Assembly: GCF_008831285.2 (NCBI RefSeq) | Contig: NC_045138.2 | Coordinates: 28,057,934-28,121,933 of the forward strand | DNA from: Nymphaea colorata | Taxonomy: Eukaryota > Streptophyta > Magnoliopsida > Nymphaeales > Nymphaeaceae | Direction of reading: 5' to 3' | Length of the DNA stretch: 64,000 nucleotides | Part shown: positions 47,124 to 59,919 of the stretch, one piece after another | Layout: every line of letters begins with the position of its first letter | Numbering within the stretch: position 1 is the first letter of the stretch | Notes under the pieces: model-generated | What the model was told of the DNA's origin: nothing | Database searches by the model: none | Seen by the model: only the letters and a program-made list of their open reading frames with translations | Program-made: the position numbers and the translations under genes

Positions 47124-47868
47124 ATACATTGCCCGTCATTTTGCAGTCTGGAAAAAGGGTTGCAGCCACATGGTTGGATATTATATAAAACAAACTTTCG
47201 AGCTCCGACATTGTACAGTTTTTGCTAAAAAGAAAAGGAATAAATAAATAAATCTATAAATTAATGTCCTCGTATGCAATATTCACGCGGCCAAGGCCGA
47301 ATCTCCTCTTGTTTTTGTTCCTGCTCAGATTTCTGTTTCTAGTGTTATTTTTCCTTGTTTTCTTTGTTAAGTTTTTTTTTTTTGTTACTTTTATCTTTTT
47401 CTTTTAACTGTTGATTGGCGACACCTTGTCACCACATTTTGTTTTGAATAAATTTTCATTTGTCGGTTCTCTCTTTTTCCTTTTCCCACTCATATGACTG
47501 CGACGATCAAAGGAATTTGAAATCCACTTATATCGGTTTTGTTAAAAATATGTTTAAAAATGTATAGAAATACAAACATGCACCTCCTAAAGTTTGCGAA
47601 AAAAAGATTAACAGCTCCCTGAACTCTTTTTCTGGCTGCAGGTTTTTGTAGCTCAAGTCGGAAGGAATAGTTCCCAATAAGGACGCGAGTGAGTTCTTCA
47701 TGAATGCATGGTCTGTCATCAGAGTCGAAGCAAGTGTAGAGGAAGTCATTGCCGTAGTGACGAACATGAAGATGGCGTGAGACATGAAATATGAAGTCTC
47801 GTTGAGCTCAGCCTCCAGCTCACGTCCAGGAAGTTCTCCACTTGGTGGCTCAGCAGTATGATGTCTTC
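47124..47868 (-). pseudogene. GDSL remnant psi-2 (exon 3 start and exon 2)
   Basis: Exon 3 remnant at 47222-47124 (only its 5' part), exon 2 remnant at 47868-47652. It shares with psi-1 the 10-bp deletion in exon 2 and the lost GT donor. In addition it has lost bases at the GND block (reading frame changes at FVTTAMTS). Intron 2 is much shorter than in psi-1 (430 bp against 1.9 kb). Confidence 0.78.
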
Positions 47869-48400
47869 TTGTAATTCATTCTATCACATGCGAACTGCCT
47901 TTTGTTCATGTACCATAACATCAGAGACTTTAAATGACAGCAATAGAGAATAACAATAACAATAGCAACGATAATAATCTCTTTGAAGTTCAAGAAGCTT
48001 TGTACAAGCTTATAGGTGAACTGATGTAAAGCATTTGAGATGAGTGGAACATCCTCGTTATGAGGTGAAGGCTTGGGGTGGCGTCATATATACTGAGAGG
48101 AAAACCTATACATGCCCAAAGCTTCAAATGAATGACGCCTCTCAAGGCTTCAAAGGCTTCTATCTATAACGGCGCCTTTTGGGAGGGCAAAGCTAACAAC
48201 GAAGGCCGTGCGTAATTAATTGTGAGAGCCAGCTAAAAAGTGTCTTCCATAAAGAATTAATGCACATGACCTTTTGTCATTTCTTTTATGGTTTCTGTGT
48301 CCTGTGTATTCGAAAAGAGTAGAAGCAAATGATGCCACACTCGTTTCATTTTATTAAATCCCACATTAAAGCCTTTCATTTAGTTGTCTGGTTATGTGGG

Positions 48401-48498
<98 letters not shown>

Positions 48499-49650
48499 GA
48501 AAATATTTAAATGTCACACTCATAATGGTGTTTTTTATCCTTTGTGATAGATGGTCATGAGAAAAACAATAAGAAAAGGTAACGGGGTAACCCGGCTCAC
48601 TCATAAGGGTATTTTGATATTTTGTAATGGATGGTTGAGAAAAAAAATCAAAAAGTGATGGAGATTTTCACTATACCAAAAGTGATTGGAGATTTTCACC
48701 ATACCATCTACTATTAGTCTTACGTTTTTCTCTTTGTTTTTTCTGTCAAAAGTTAATTCATAATCGATTGAGCTACCCTTATAAGGACAAACAAGGACCT
48801 TGAAAACTGGTTTCTTGTTTTGCAAGACAGGAAGATAGCTTTTCCTTGTTGACGGGGCATAAGCTGGGCTTTATATAGAAACTGATTGAGAGAAGTGGGC
48901 GAGCAATTTGCAGGCTATTTAGCGACAATACTCCAAAGTCCAAACATTTAACTCAAACCTGACTATTCTAAAATATATTAATATATAATCATCTTTTCTT
49001 GATTACTAACAATTAAACACGAGGTTATGTAATCGATACTCACGTTCCACATAAACATATCGATCAGACTGGAATTTTTAATCTGGTTTTCAAATGTTGG
49101 TGTTTCTAAGCAAAATAATTGCAAATTGCATTCTCAGATGATCTGATCGGCATCTCTACCCCTAGATGTCTTATCGGAGTCTTAAAGGAGGAAAAAAATG
49201 TTTGTCCACTCCTTTTGCTATAAAAGCAGGAGAAGAGGGTGACTTTATTTGTGATGGAATTATACCATGTTTGAAATGATATATAGGGACAGATAATCCA
49301 AGTGATGAATGTCTCGTCCACAAAAATGGTAGAAAAAGGGGATAAATATTGTCATGAGATTGGGATTTGACGCGATTTTCCTGCATACGGCAGGTTAAAT
49401 GTTTCAAAGAAAAAAAGCCATATGTACTGCCCATGCACATCGCACTGGACCCTTGTCTCTGCAGGTTATACATTTTATAATTTTTATTTTGAAAAAATTA
49501 ACTTAAAATCCAAAAAATAAAAAAAACTAAGGCAAACGTAGTTTTGAGTGACCAGCCTCGGCCTTCATCGGCAACATATTGTTTAGATGCTTCATAATCT
49601 CCTTGTACTGAATCGACAAGTTGTAATTAATTAAGAGCCAGCGAGTGTCA
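47290..49650. repeat. Segmental duplication blocks 1-3, copy 2
   Basis: Collinear with 34500-35395 and 35997-37380. Keeps the GGCGCC(TTTTGGG) stretch at 48170 that copy 1 lost to the 35392-35996 element. The order of blocks is the same as in copy 1. Confidence 0.85.
48403..48498. repeat. Compound (AT)n(AG)n microsatellite, copy 2
   Basis: About 36 AT then about 12 AG dinucleotides at the position homologous to 36205-36330. Confidence 0.97.
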
Positions 49651-50110
49651 CGGGCCGAGTTCCTCAAGCCCGCGCGGCGCCGAAAGGCGTTCCTCAAAGC
49701 CTCGGCCAGCCGTCTCTCTCTTAAGCTAGCGGAAGCATTCATCTTTTTTTCGGAACTGTGGACTAGACGAAAATGCTAAGCACCCGGCACACCATCACCC
49801 AGGTTTATCTCATTGTCGGCCATCGGTAAGCCGTGGCCATGAGGCCATGTCAGAACTTCGTCATTCATCCAAGTGCCTATCTACATCCCTGCGCAATCTG
49901 GGTAGGGGTAGACTTCCCTTGCGAGGAAGTCCCCAGCCGAAGCCAGTTGACGACTATATGTCATTAAGTAAGGCGGCCGACCATCGCCCTACTCGACGAT
50001 AAACATTCACTTGCTCACCCCTGCGTGACTCTACGCGGTTGTAGAACGCAGCGTATCCTTTTACTAGCTTGGCCGGGCTAGACACAGTCGACCGGCAACA
50101 GCGAGGGCCA
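49650..50110. mobile_element. GC-rich insertion found only in unit 2
   Basis: Homologous flanks are joined at about 56770-56815 in unit 3 with only some 50 bp between. Here there is about 450 bp of GC-rich sequence with no coding domain. I infer an insertion; ends and target duplication were not resolved. Confidence 0.4.
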
Positions 50111-51404
50111 CCAAATGATATTAATAATTTCCCCGACGACGGCACTCTTTTAATATATCTATCAATTAGTTTCAGCGGTTCACAAATCTGGCATCTTCCA
50201 GTCTAGAAAACTCCCTCTTCCAGTCTAGAAAACTCCCTCTACCTTTAGCAAAAGCTAGCTACCATCCTGTCCCATCCCCACTGAAGGCTGATTTAATATG
50301 AATGATAAAGGTGCAATTGATCCTAGCCATCCAACCCTAGAGAACAACCCAAATGTCAAATTAAATCAAACCCAACTGAAAACGCCAAATCCATAAGAAC
50401 TCCAACTTATGACCTTCATTTCAAGGTGGGTGAGAGGATGCTTCTCCTTTTAACGCATCTTTTTTCATTCCTAATCTCCAATTCCCTTCTTTATCCACTG
50501 TAGAATAAGATGAATAAATTGACGGTAGTATGAACATTCCCAACTTTTGATGGACTGATCAAGTGCAAAAATCCATCCCATTGCATTTGGCTCCTAATAA
50601 ATACGTTATACTCTTAAAAGTCCTCTCCTTCCAATTTCCATGCTCATGTAGGGATATCTAGAAGTGCATTTACATCCAGTTCAAACCAGAATCAAATATC
50701 CTTCATCGGTCTGTTAGCCACCACAAGCTTCCAGATTGGGAATGCAAAAACCCCTCCTACTACTCTTACAATACCATCAGCATTATTAGAGACACAAGAG
50801 ATGAGTAAAATGAACCTCTTTCCCCTCACTTAACGTGTGAGGATAGTATATTGACATTCACTCGTATGTTACAGATGTTGGTTATGGTAACAAGTTAATA
50901 CTTGCTATACATTCAAGGATATAAATATGAAACGATTCAGTCTGGAAAGAATATCATGTAACTGCAGACGTTGTATTTAGTTGATTGCGTATTGAGAGGG
51001 CAGGGTGTCGATCTGGTGCTGCAGTTTTATTTTCAACGTCTAGATAGTAGATCTCTTCAACAACTGGATGATTTGCAACGACTAGACAGCAGGTCTTGGC
51101 ATAATTAGCTTCAACGGCTGGATCATCAGTTTTAACAAGCATCAGTACTACTACTCTTACAATACTATCAGCATCAGTATTCATCAGTACGCACATCTTC
51201 TGCTCTTCGGGAAACTGCTGTTGGTGGGTATGGAGAACCTTGGTCTAGCACTCCTACTGCACCCCAAGCCCACTTGACGAGGCTTAATTTGATGCGGCGG
51301 CCACATTGGTGACAACTTGTTTGATGTGTTTATCACCAACAATGGCTTGAAGCACACTGCTGCCAGCGATGAGACCCACACCTTGATAATTAGTTTCTTG
51401 CAAT
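50111..51404. repeat. Segmental duplication block 4, copy 2
   Basis: 50111-50500 matches 56820-57240. 50545-50790 matches 38015-38300. 51165-51380 matches 38340-38570 and 58090-58215. The middle (50790-51165) looks unique, with paired CAACTGGAT/AACGGCTGGAT words. No gene. Confidence 0.65.
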
Positions 51405-51600
51405 GGGCGGAGGGAGGGGGGCGCCGGCCATGGTCTCACTCCAACAAATGAAAAAAAAAATTACAATATAAAATTTAATTTTTTTTTTTCTGCTCTTTCA
51501 TGTATTCTTTGAATGTGAATTCGGTTTGGTCCTACTCAAATCCAACCTCAACTCTCATTTCGCCCGCCCACCCTTAAAAGAAATCTTGACTCCGCCCCGG
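51405..51600. mobile_element. Small inverted-repeat element (MITE), 196 bp
   Basis: Starts GGGCGGAG and ends CTCCGCCCCGG. Flanked by TTGCAAT on both sides (51398-51404 and 51602-51608). The homologous unit at about 58225-58245 reads straight through (CTTGGAATCCCAAACC) without it, an empty site. Interior is AT-rich. It resembles a non-autonomous hAT, with seven of eight duplication bases matching. Confidence 0.75.
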
Positions 51601-51608
51601 ATTGCAAT

Positions 51609-52353
51609 CCCAAACCCCACAGGACATCCGTAATCTGAAGTTCAGTGAAACCTGTCACTATCTTCTTATTTCCTCGAAGAAAAATGGAACGCCGGCCACT
51701 GACTACCAGAGAAACACTACCGACGACAAAATCGGAGCAATCATTAAGAAATAGTGATAATAAAGAGTATTAATCGCATCAAGGGCTCCTTAAATTTGCA
51801 TTAAAGTTGCATTAGATATGACAGCAAAAGATATTAATGTTGCATCCCATCATTATAAGCACCCAGAAATCAATCTTTAAGGAATTTAGTATCGTTGACA
51901 TGATGAGTGTGACCATCCGTGAAGCCAATTTTTTTTTTTAACTAAATATGTAGTTAACAAATTCTTACCAGTAGAAAAATGACCAAAAATTCATAGAACT
52001 ACTTCATACAATTGGACCACAGGTCCACAGTGCACTCAAATCTGACACTGAATTAACGATTACAGCTCATTGAGACCTCACATATCTCCACCGCCTAGGA
52101 TGTTATTGGAATAACAGCAAATAAACCATCACGCAAGCTGGTATACATTACAAGCTTATTCTTCTTCTCAGGCACCTACTGCTGGAATCTTCTACCAAAC
52201 CATCCCTCTCTTTTTCTTCATTATTAACCTTTTTTTTTTCCATTCACGCAACCGGAGGAAACGCCCTCTCCTGTAGAATCTAACCAAAAACAACAATCCC
52301 TGGATATTGATCAACCTCCCTTCTTCCTACTCGAAGGGCTGAAGTCCAAGGGC
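51609..52353. repeat. 3' flank of copy F, homologous to 58250-58995 and in part 39655-39845
   Basis: Near-collinear with 58250-58995. It contains the presumed 3' UTR of F. No other gene seen. Confidence 0.75.
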
Positions 52354-54665
52354 TTAACTAACCGGCCGGAGCTCCTCTTGGCCGGAGATCGGGAACCCCT
52401 TATTGTTCAAGCCTTCCACTGGCCATAGTTTATAGGGCACATTATAAAGCGTGGAGTTGAAGGAGATGTTGGCAAGCGTCTTGACATTGAGAGGGTGAAC
52501 TTCGCTGCTCAGATTGGATAGGTAAGCCCTTGTGGAGAGATAGTCGTACACCTTCTCCGTAGGATGCACCCTGTCATAGTAGAGGTAGATGCTCCTGTTC
52601 GAGCACGAGCTCCCGTACTCTTCACATACGAACCCTTTAGAGCCCTCTACGTAGCAGCAAGACACATTGATCACTTCTATTCCTGTCCAAAATTCAAAAA
52701 AAAGTATTATGAAAGAGTATATTGATGTCGCAACTTAATTGAATCTGAATTTGATTGTAGTATTTTAAATCATGATCCAGTTTTGGAATCATATCTGGAT
52801 CCATTCAATTCTGATTATGCTGGGCATGACCCGATCCAGAAAAGGAAGAGCCTAATCCACGTACCGAAGGAAGCAGGTTCGTCAATGACTTGGCTGATAA
52901 TGTTGTAGGTGTTGACGTAGACGAATACGGAGCCAGGCATCTCCTCCATGAACTCATCCAGGGAAGCATTCAAATGGTTATTGAACATAACCATTGCATC
53001 GTTGTACTCCTCCACACATTGCCCGTCATTTTGGATTCTGGAACCAGGGCTGCAGCCACTTGGTTGTATATTGTACAGAACAAACTTCCGAGCTCCGGCG
53101 CTGTAAAGTTTCTATCATTAAGTAAATAAATAAATAAATGTTCAAGTAATGTCCACAAATAGTTACCCGGCCAATTAGACAGTGTTTTAAAAGAATCACT
53201 AGGTAGGTAATAATTTTTAAGTAATGTCCTCCCTAGTGGTTAACCAGTTGGGCAGCGAGCATATCCAATCTTGACCAGGTGCCGTCGATTCAACTCAATG
53301 CTAGAAAATAAAAGATTAAATTAACCTTGAATTGTAAAAACAAAAAAGGATAAAGAAAATTAGAAAAGGCCCAAGTTTCTTCTCTTTTTTCTTTTTCTTG
53401 GAGTTCAGGGTTATTTTGGAATCTGGGTGAGAAATATTTTGGAATCTTGAAGAGAAATAAAACAATATGTCAACTAAAATTTCACACATTCATCTTTTAT
53501 AACTTAGATCAGTAGTGTCCACTAAAATTGAATTGACTTTCATAAAAAAAAAAAGACTTTTTTGCAAAGAAAATTAAAAGAAAAAAAAAAGATTTTTTAC
53601 AAAGACAACTGAAAAAGTGAAAAGTTACGTACCGTTAGCCGAAAAGAAATACCTTTTAAACAAAGAAAACATATGTGAGTACCTCAAGTTGGACGGTGTA
53701 GTTCCCAATAAGGATGCTAGTGAGCTCTTCAAAATCACATGAATCATCTGATGATAAAAAGCAATGGTAGTTATAGTCGTTGCCGCCTATGACGAACATA
53801 AAGATGGCGTGGGACATGAAATATGAAGTGTCACTGAGCTCAGCCTCCAGCTCCGGCAGCGTCACGTTCAGGAAGTTCTCCACTTGGTGGCTCAGTGGTA
53901 TGATATGCCACTTTGACATATAAATCATCCATCACATGCCAATGAAAACAAATGTTCATAACAACAATAATAAATAACACTGATTATCTATAAATGATGC
54001 AGGGCTCCTTTTGGCATCTTTTGCGTAGAGAAATTGCCCTAGAAGCAAGATTCAGTCAGTTTGATTTGTTCGATAGACTCTAACCCATAAAATAAAAGGG
54101 GAGGGAACTCTATCTCTCACCCAAGTAGTGAAGCAAACGTCCCACCGACAGATGGAAATAGAATTTCATATAAATTCGGCAAAAAAACAGTCCCTTCCCC
54201 TTTGTTTTGTTTTTTTCGAAGCGACTTCCCATGTCCGTAAGGAAAAAGACAAAAAGAGTGAAGTTGTAAATTAACATATTCTGCACTTACGGCCACAAAA
54301 GTAGTGTCAAGAATGCCAGCACCAGCAGAGGCATAGTTAACGCCATGAAGGATGTGAGCACCCTTAGTCTGGGGATTGTTGAACACGGGAAGGTAGTCGG
54401 GGATGCCCAAGTGCTCCGCCAGTATATCCGCCGGGTTCCTCCCGTTTGTGATCCTCCCGGTTGGGCCCAGAGGGAAGTCCACCCCGTAGGGTGGGTAGTC
54501 CGCCTTCGCATCAGTATCCTCAATGTAGTTGTTGTTTCCGCTGTCCACGAACGAGTCCCCAAACACGAAAAGAGCCTTCACTGCAGTCTGCTCGGCCTTC
54601 ACTGGCTTGAGAAAGACGATCAAGTGAACCAGGGAGAGAAGAAGGAGGTTGGGAACAGCCTTCAT
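52354..54665 (-). CDS. GDSL esterase/lipase copy F, four exons
   Basis: Predicted secreted ester hydrolase of about 392 aa. Exons: 54665-54291, 53910-53683, 53111-52865, 52682-52354, phases 0, 0, 1, with no stop or frameshift. Signal peptide about residues 1-24. Ser38 in FGDSFVDSGNNN, Gly block NYASAGAGI, Asn169 in VIGGNDY, Asp320/His323 in YYDRVHPTE. Exon 4 is longer than in B and C, giving an extra C-terminal tail (EELRP near the end). The 3' splice site of intron 1 reads CAAAG where the sister E has CGCAG, a weaker acceptor. If it fails, splicing would be altered, so function is likely but not certain. Closest relative is E, 12 kb away. Confidence 0.88.
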
Positions 54666-54735
54666 TTTTGCAAGAGCTTTCCTTCAGAAAGAGAAAGATA
54701 GATTGACGTTCCTTGGTGACAGAATTAGCCTCCTC

Positions 54736-54741
54736 TTATAC
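54736..54741 (-). promoter_or_regulatory. Candidate TATA box of copy F
   Basis: Minus-strand TATAAG about 70 bp upstream of the ATG. The homologous place upstream of E (about 42090-42105) has a different sequence without it. Motif only. Confidence 0.4.
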
Positions 54742-54974
54742 AGTAACGCTTTAAGTGAACGAGACCCGCCCGTAACCGGGAAGCCAGCGTACGAACATCT
54801 AGTGAAGTCACTGATGCATCTTTCCTGGCATTCACATGCATCTACCCGTCTGAATCACGTGGCCGTCTATCCTTCTCGAGTTTTTGCCTTAAATGGTAAG
54901 CAAAGTGGAGACAATTAAGTATGCGAGCAATATTACATTAGCCTGTTAAGGTAGATAATTCACCTATATGTGAA

Positions 54975-55785
54975 TAGCATACAACACATAGCTGTTCATC
55001 CTTAGAAAAAGGAGGAGAGAAGTATAATTCTACCATGTTCGAAGTTTAAAAGTTCATGACTATGCTTGGACAGAGAGATAGTGCAATATGAAATGAATGA
55101 GTACCTTATAGGCCGTATATTCAGTAATATAAACACATAGGCACAAATTATGTTGCAGTAAAAGGCAAAACCTCAGAAATTAAACCAATACAAAGGAACA
55201 GAAGCAACCGTCGTCAATCAAGTTGCCATGATTCATGAAGTGAAGGAGTTCATGTAACGATCACACAAAGAAGACAAGTGGTAGCCAACCAGATGGATGA
55301 ATTGCAAGACAAATAGCCTTGGAAAAATGTACGCACTTCATAACACGAATGTGACACTTAAACCAAAAAAAAAAATACTAAGCATAGCATAAAGAAAAGT
55401 ATGCTCATTGTCAAAGCAGATTTATAAACCCAGAAGGTCAAAAAAATAAGAAGCAATTAAGGTGTGGTAGAAAAATGAGCTGCTAACATATCCATGGTCA
55501 ACCCAATTATGGCAGACTTCAGGTCATCTCAATGATGGCTGATTTACTCGGACAGAGATCTACGTGCTTCTATTAATCCCTGGATCTTAAAGCAACCAAC
55601 GGAATTATGTGAAATTTAAAGCATTTTTTCATGTCGTCTACCAATAGAAAGCTGCCAATAAAATAAGATCCTGAAACTCTTTATTATTAGAATATGAGAT
55701 CTACAAGGATTTTCATACTATCAATTTGATTGGACCTGATCATAACATGTAGTCTCCTTTTTTGTTTTTCCCTTTCCTTCCTTCC
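54975..55785. repeat. Duplicated block 5, copy 1 (partner 59031-59880)
   Basis: Shares GCTGTTCATCCTTAGAAAAA, GGAGAGAAGT, a CACAAATTATGTTGCAGTAA run and CAACGGAATT(A/T)TGTGAAATTT with 59031-59880 in order. A partial third copy (beginning only) follows at 55797-55970. No gene recognised. Confidence 0.85.
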
Positions 55786-55796
55786 TTTTTGTGGAT

Positions 55797-55975
55797 AGCA
55801 TACAGCAAGTTTAAAACAACAAACAGCTATTCATCCTTAGAAAAAGGAGGAGAGAAGTTTAACTGTACCATGTACGAAGTTTAAAAGTTCATGACTATGC
55901 TAGGACAGAGAGAGAAAGTGCAATATGAAATATTCAGTAATATAAACATATAGGCACAAACATATACACACCACC
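55797..55975. repeat. Duplicated block 5, partial copy 2
   Basis: Begins GCATACAGCA and contains CTTAGAAAAAGGAGGAGAGA, then departs after TAATATAAACA. The TTTAAAACAACAAACAGCT word is shared with 59041, so this partial copy is closer to the 59-kb one than to its neighbour. Confidence 0.75.
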
Positions 55976-58900
55976 CTTTAGTCAAAATCACATTATGTTA
56001 AGTCAACTTGAATTGAATCTGAACTTTCTTGAATAAGAAAATTAAAATTTTCAAATTTTTAAACTGCCGAACAATAGGAAAATTTTAAATTAATCGCTTG
56101 GCTTTAGAATTATGGAAGTAATGACTATTATAAAATATAATAAATATATAATCATCTTTTCTTGATGACTAACAATTGAACACGAGGTTATGTAATTGAT
56201 ATTCACTTTCAACATAAACATATAGATCAAACTCGAATTTTAATCTGTGTTTCAAATGTTGGTCTTTTGAAGCAAAATAATTGCAAATTACATTCCCAGA
56301 TCATGATCGCCATCTTTACTCCTAGAGGACTTCCCAGAGTCTTAAACGAGGAGAAAAATGTTTGTCCACTCCTTTTGCTATAAAAGCAGGAGAAGAGGGT
56401 GAATTTATTTGTGATGGAATTATACCATGATTGAAATGTTATATAGGGAGACATACTCCAAGTGTTGTATCGTCCACAAAAATGGTAGAAAAGGGGGATA
56501 AATATTGTCACAAGATTGAACTTAAATGTTTCAAAGAAGAAAGCCAGATCTACTGCCCATGCATATTGCACTGGTTTCTTGTCTATGCCGGTGCTTATAT
56601 ATTTTACAATCTTTAATTTGAAAAATTAAATTTAAATCCAACAATTAAAAAAATAAGGCAAATGTAGTTTCCCGTGACCAGCCTTGGCCTTCATCGGCAA
56701 CACATTGTTTAGATGCTTCATAATCTCCTTATACTTAATCGACAAGTTGTGATTAATTAAGAGACGGTGAGTCGGTGAGGGCCATTCTGATCTGTCTTTT
56801 CCGTTTTCCAGCACAAGATGGTATTAATAATTGGCCCGCATATGGCACTCCTTTAATACATCTATCAATTAGTTTCAGCCGTTCAAAAACCTGGCACCTT
56901 CCAGTCTGCAAGAGAATGAAGAAACCAAGTCCCTCTACCTTTCGCAAAAGCTAGCTACCATCCTGTCTTGTCTCCACTGAATGTGGACGTAATATGAATG
57001 ATAAAGCTGCAAATGTTCCTAGCCATCCAACCCTTGAAGTCATGCCATAGCCCTAGAGAACAACCCAAATCTGAAATTAAATCAAACCCAACTGAACACG
57101 CCAAATCCATAAGCACCACAACTTGTGATCTTCATGTAAAGGTGGGTGAGAGAATGGTTCTCTTGTGAACGCATCCTTTTTTATTCCTAATCTCCAATTA
57201 CCTTCTTTATCCACTGTAGAATAAGATGAACATATTGATGGCCGATGAACATTCCCAACTTTTCAAGATGGGTTGGACCAGGCCTAGGTCATCCACCAAT
57301 TCGTTGTACATGTCATCCAAGAGGGACTAACTTGTGCTCACATTTGCCTCCCCATTAGGACCTAAATAGAGGTTAACAATGTCATCTCGTAGAATATATC
57401 TCACTTTCTTTACTTGGGCATGCTCATGTCCAAAAGTTATTTAGTTGCTTACACTTTAGCACTCTCTTATCTTCTATGTGTACCTTCCTCCTTTTACCTC
57501 TTCCTTTCTTTTCAGGGTCTCATTCTATATGTCCATATCAGAGTTGTCTTCGTGTCATATCATCTGTATCACCTTACTCAAAGTCAGGAGACAACTCATA
57601 AGTAGTCTCACGCTGTTCCTTTGTCTCATCAACAGCTCTTTTCTTGAGGGGAAGTCATTTGCTGTGTTAGAGTCAACAATATGGCCTTGCAGACTCCTTG
57701 GGTTCTTAATTAAACATTCCTCCTCACCTTGAATCATCTTGTTAAAATCCCCACTAGTTTCCAAATATAAAGGGGCCGGATTGTTGAATTTGGGTAGATT
57801 GCGACGTCCGAACTCCGATATCATCTCTCTCTCTGGCCTCTTTCCAATCCTTGTTTAGTACATCAAATACATTGCCGTGAAGAAGAGATTCTACGGCCAA
57901 TTTTTTTTTGCCATATTCACTTGTTTTCGTTCATCTTTCTTTTCTTCAGATGGACTAATGCATTCCTTGAGGACATCGTTAGAGGATGTGTACTAGTGGA
58001 TCGACAATGCAAGTAGTGTTTAATTTTTCCTTCATCTAGAGGGATATGTAAAAGTGCATTTACATCCAGATCAAACCAGAAGCAATCACCTTCATGCCCA
58101 AAGAAGTCATTTTGGCCAGGCTTAATTTAATGCCCTGGCCACACTCACGACAGCTTCTTTGATGTGTCCTATCACCAACAATGGCATGAAGCACACTACT
58201 GCCAGCGATCAGAACCACTCCTCGATAATTATTATTCTCTTGGAATCCCAAACCCCACACGGTAGAGGACATCCATAATCTGAAGGTCAGAGAAACCTAT
58301 CACTATCTTCTTATTTCCTCGAAGAAATATGGAACACGGGCCACTGACTACCAGAGAAACACTACCGACGACAAAATCGGAGCAATCATTAAGAAATAGT
58401 GATAAGAAAGAGTATTAATCGCATCAAGGGCTCCTTAAATTTGCATTAAAGTTGCATTAGATATAACAGCAAAAGATATTTATGTTGCTTCCCATCACTA
58501 TAAGCGCCCAGAAATGAATCTTTAAGGAATTTAATATTGTTGACATGATGAATGTGGTCGATGAAGCTTTTTTTTTTACTAAATATATAGTTAACAAATT
58601 CTGACCAGTAAAAAAATAACCCAAATTTCATAAACTACTTCATACAATTGGACCGCAGGCTACTCAAATCTGACACTCTGAATTAACGATTACAGCTTAT
58701 TGAGACCCCACATATCCCCACCCCCTAGGATGTTATTGGAATAACAGCAAATAAACCATCACGCAAGCTGGTATACATTACAAGCTTATTCTTCTTCTCA
58801 GGTACCTACTGCTGGAATGTTCTACCAAACCATCCCTCTCTTTTTCATCATTATTAACCCTTTTTTTTTTCATTCACGCAACCGGAGGAAACGCCCTCTT

Positions 58901-59033
58901 GTAGAATCTAACCAAAAACAACAATCCCTGGATATTGATCAACCTCTCTAGCGCTTCCCCTTCTTCCTACTCGAAGGGCTGAAGTCCAAGGGCTTAACTT
59001 ACCGGCCGGAGCTCCTCTTGGCCGGAGATCGGC
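55976..59033. repeat. Segmental duplication copy 3 (blocks 3, 4 and gene flank)
   Basis: 56120-56760 matches block 3; 56820-58215 matches block 4; 58250-59033 matches the 3' flank of F and stops abruptly inside the end of exon 4, after CTTGGCCGGAGATCGG, at a junction with block 5. It holds only about 40 bp of GDSL exon, not a gene. Confidence 0.8.
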
Positions 59034-59885
59034 ATACAGCACATTTAAAACAACAAACAGCTGTTCATCCTTAGAAAAAGGAGGAGAGAAGTTTAGTTGT
59101 ACCATGTACGAAGTTTAAAAGTTCATGACCATGCTGGGACAGAGAGATAGTGCAATATGAAATGAATGGGTACCTGATAGGCCATATATTCAGTAATATA
59201 AACACATAGGCACAAATTATGTTGCAGTAAAAAGCAAAACCTCAAAAATTAAACCAATACATAGGCACAAATTATGTTGCAGTAAAAAGCAGAACCTCAG
59301 AAATTAAACCAATACAAAGGAACAGAAGCAAGCTTCGTCAATCAAGTTTCCATGATTCATAAAGTGAAGGCACAATGAAGACAAGTGGTAGCCAACCAGA
59401 TGGATGAATTGCAAGACAAAAAGTCTTGCAAAAGTGTAAGCACTTCATAACACGAATGTGACACTTAAACCCAAAAAGAAAAAAAAAATACTAAGCATAG
59501 CATAAAGAAAAGTATGCTCATTGTCAAAGAAGATTTATAAACCCAGAAAGGTCAAAAAGATAAGAAGCAATTAAGGAGTGGTAGAAAAATGAGCTGCTAA
59601 CACATCCATGGTCAACTCAATTATGGCAGACTTCAGGTCATCTCAATGAGACAGAGATCTACATGCTTCTATTAATCTCAGGATCATAAAGCAACAAACG
59701 GAATTTTGTGAAATTTAAAGCAATTTTGCATGTCATCTTCCAAAAGAAAACTGCCAATAACATAAGATCCTGAAACTCTTTCTTATTAGAATATGAGATC
59801 TGCAAGGATTTTTCATGTTATCAATTTGATGAGACCTAATCATAACCTGGGGCCCTCCTTTTTTGTTTTTTACCCTTTCCATCCC
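59031..59885. repeat. Duplicated block 5, copy 3
   Basis: Partner of 54975-55785. It has its own short tandem duplication of a CATAGGCACAAATTATGTTG unit at 59204 and 59261. Confidence 0.85.
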
Positions 59886-59919
59886 TTCCTAGTAAGAGTA
59901 GGGAAACTAGGCTTTGTTA

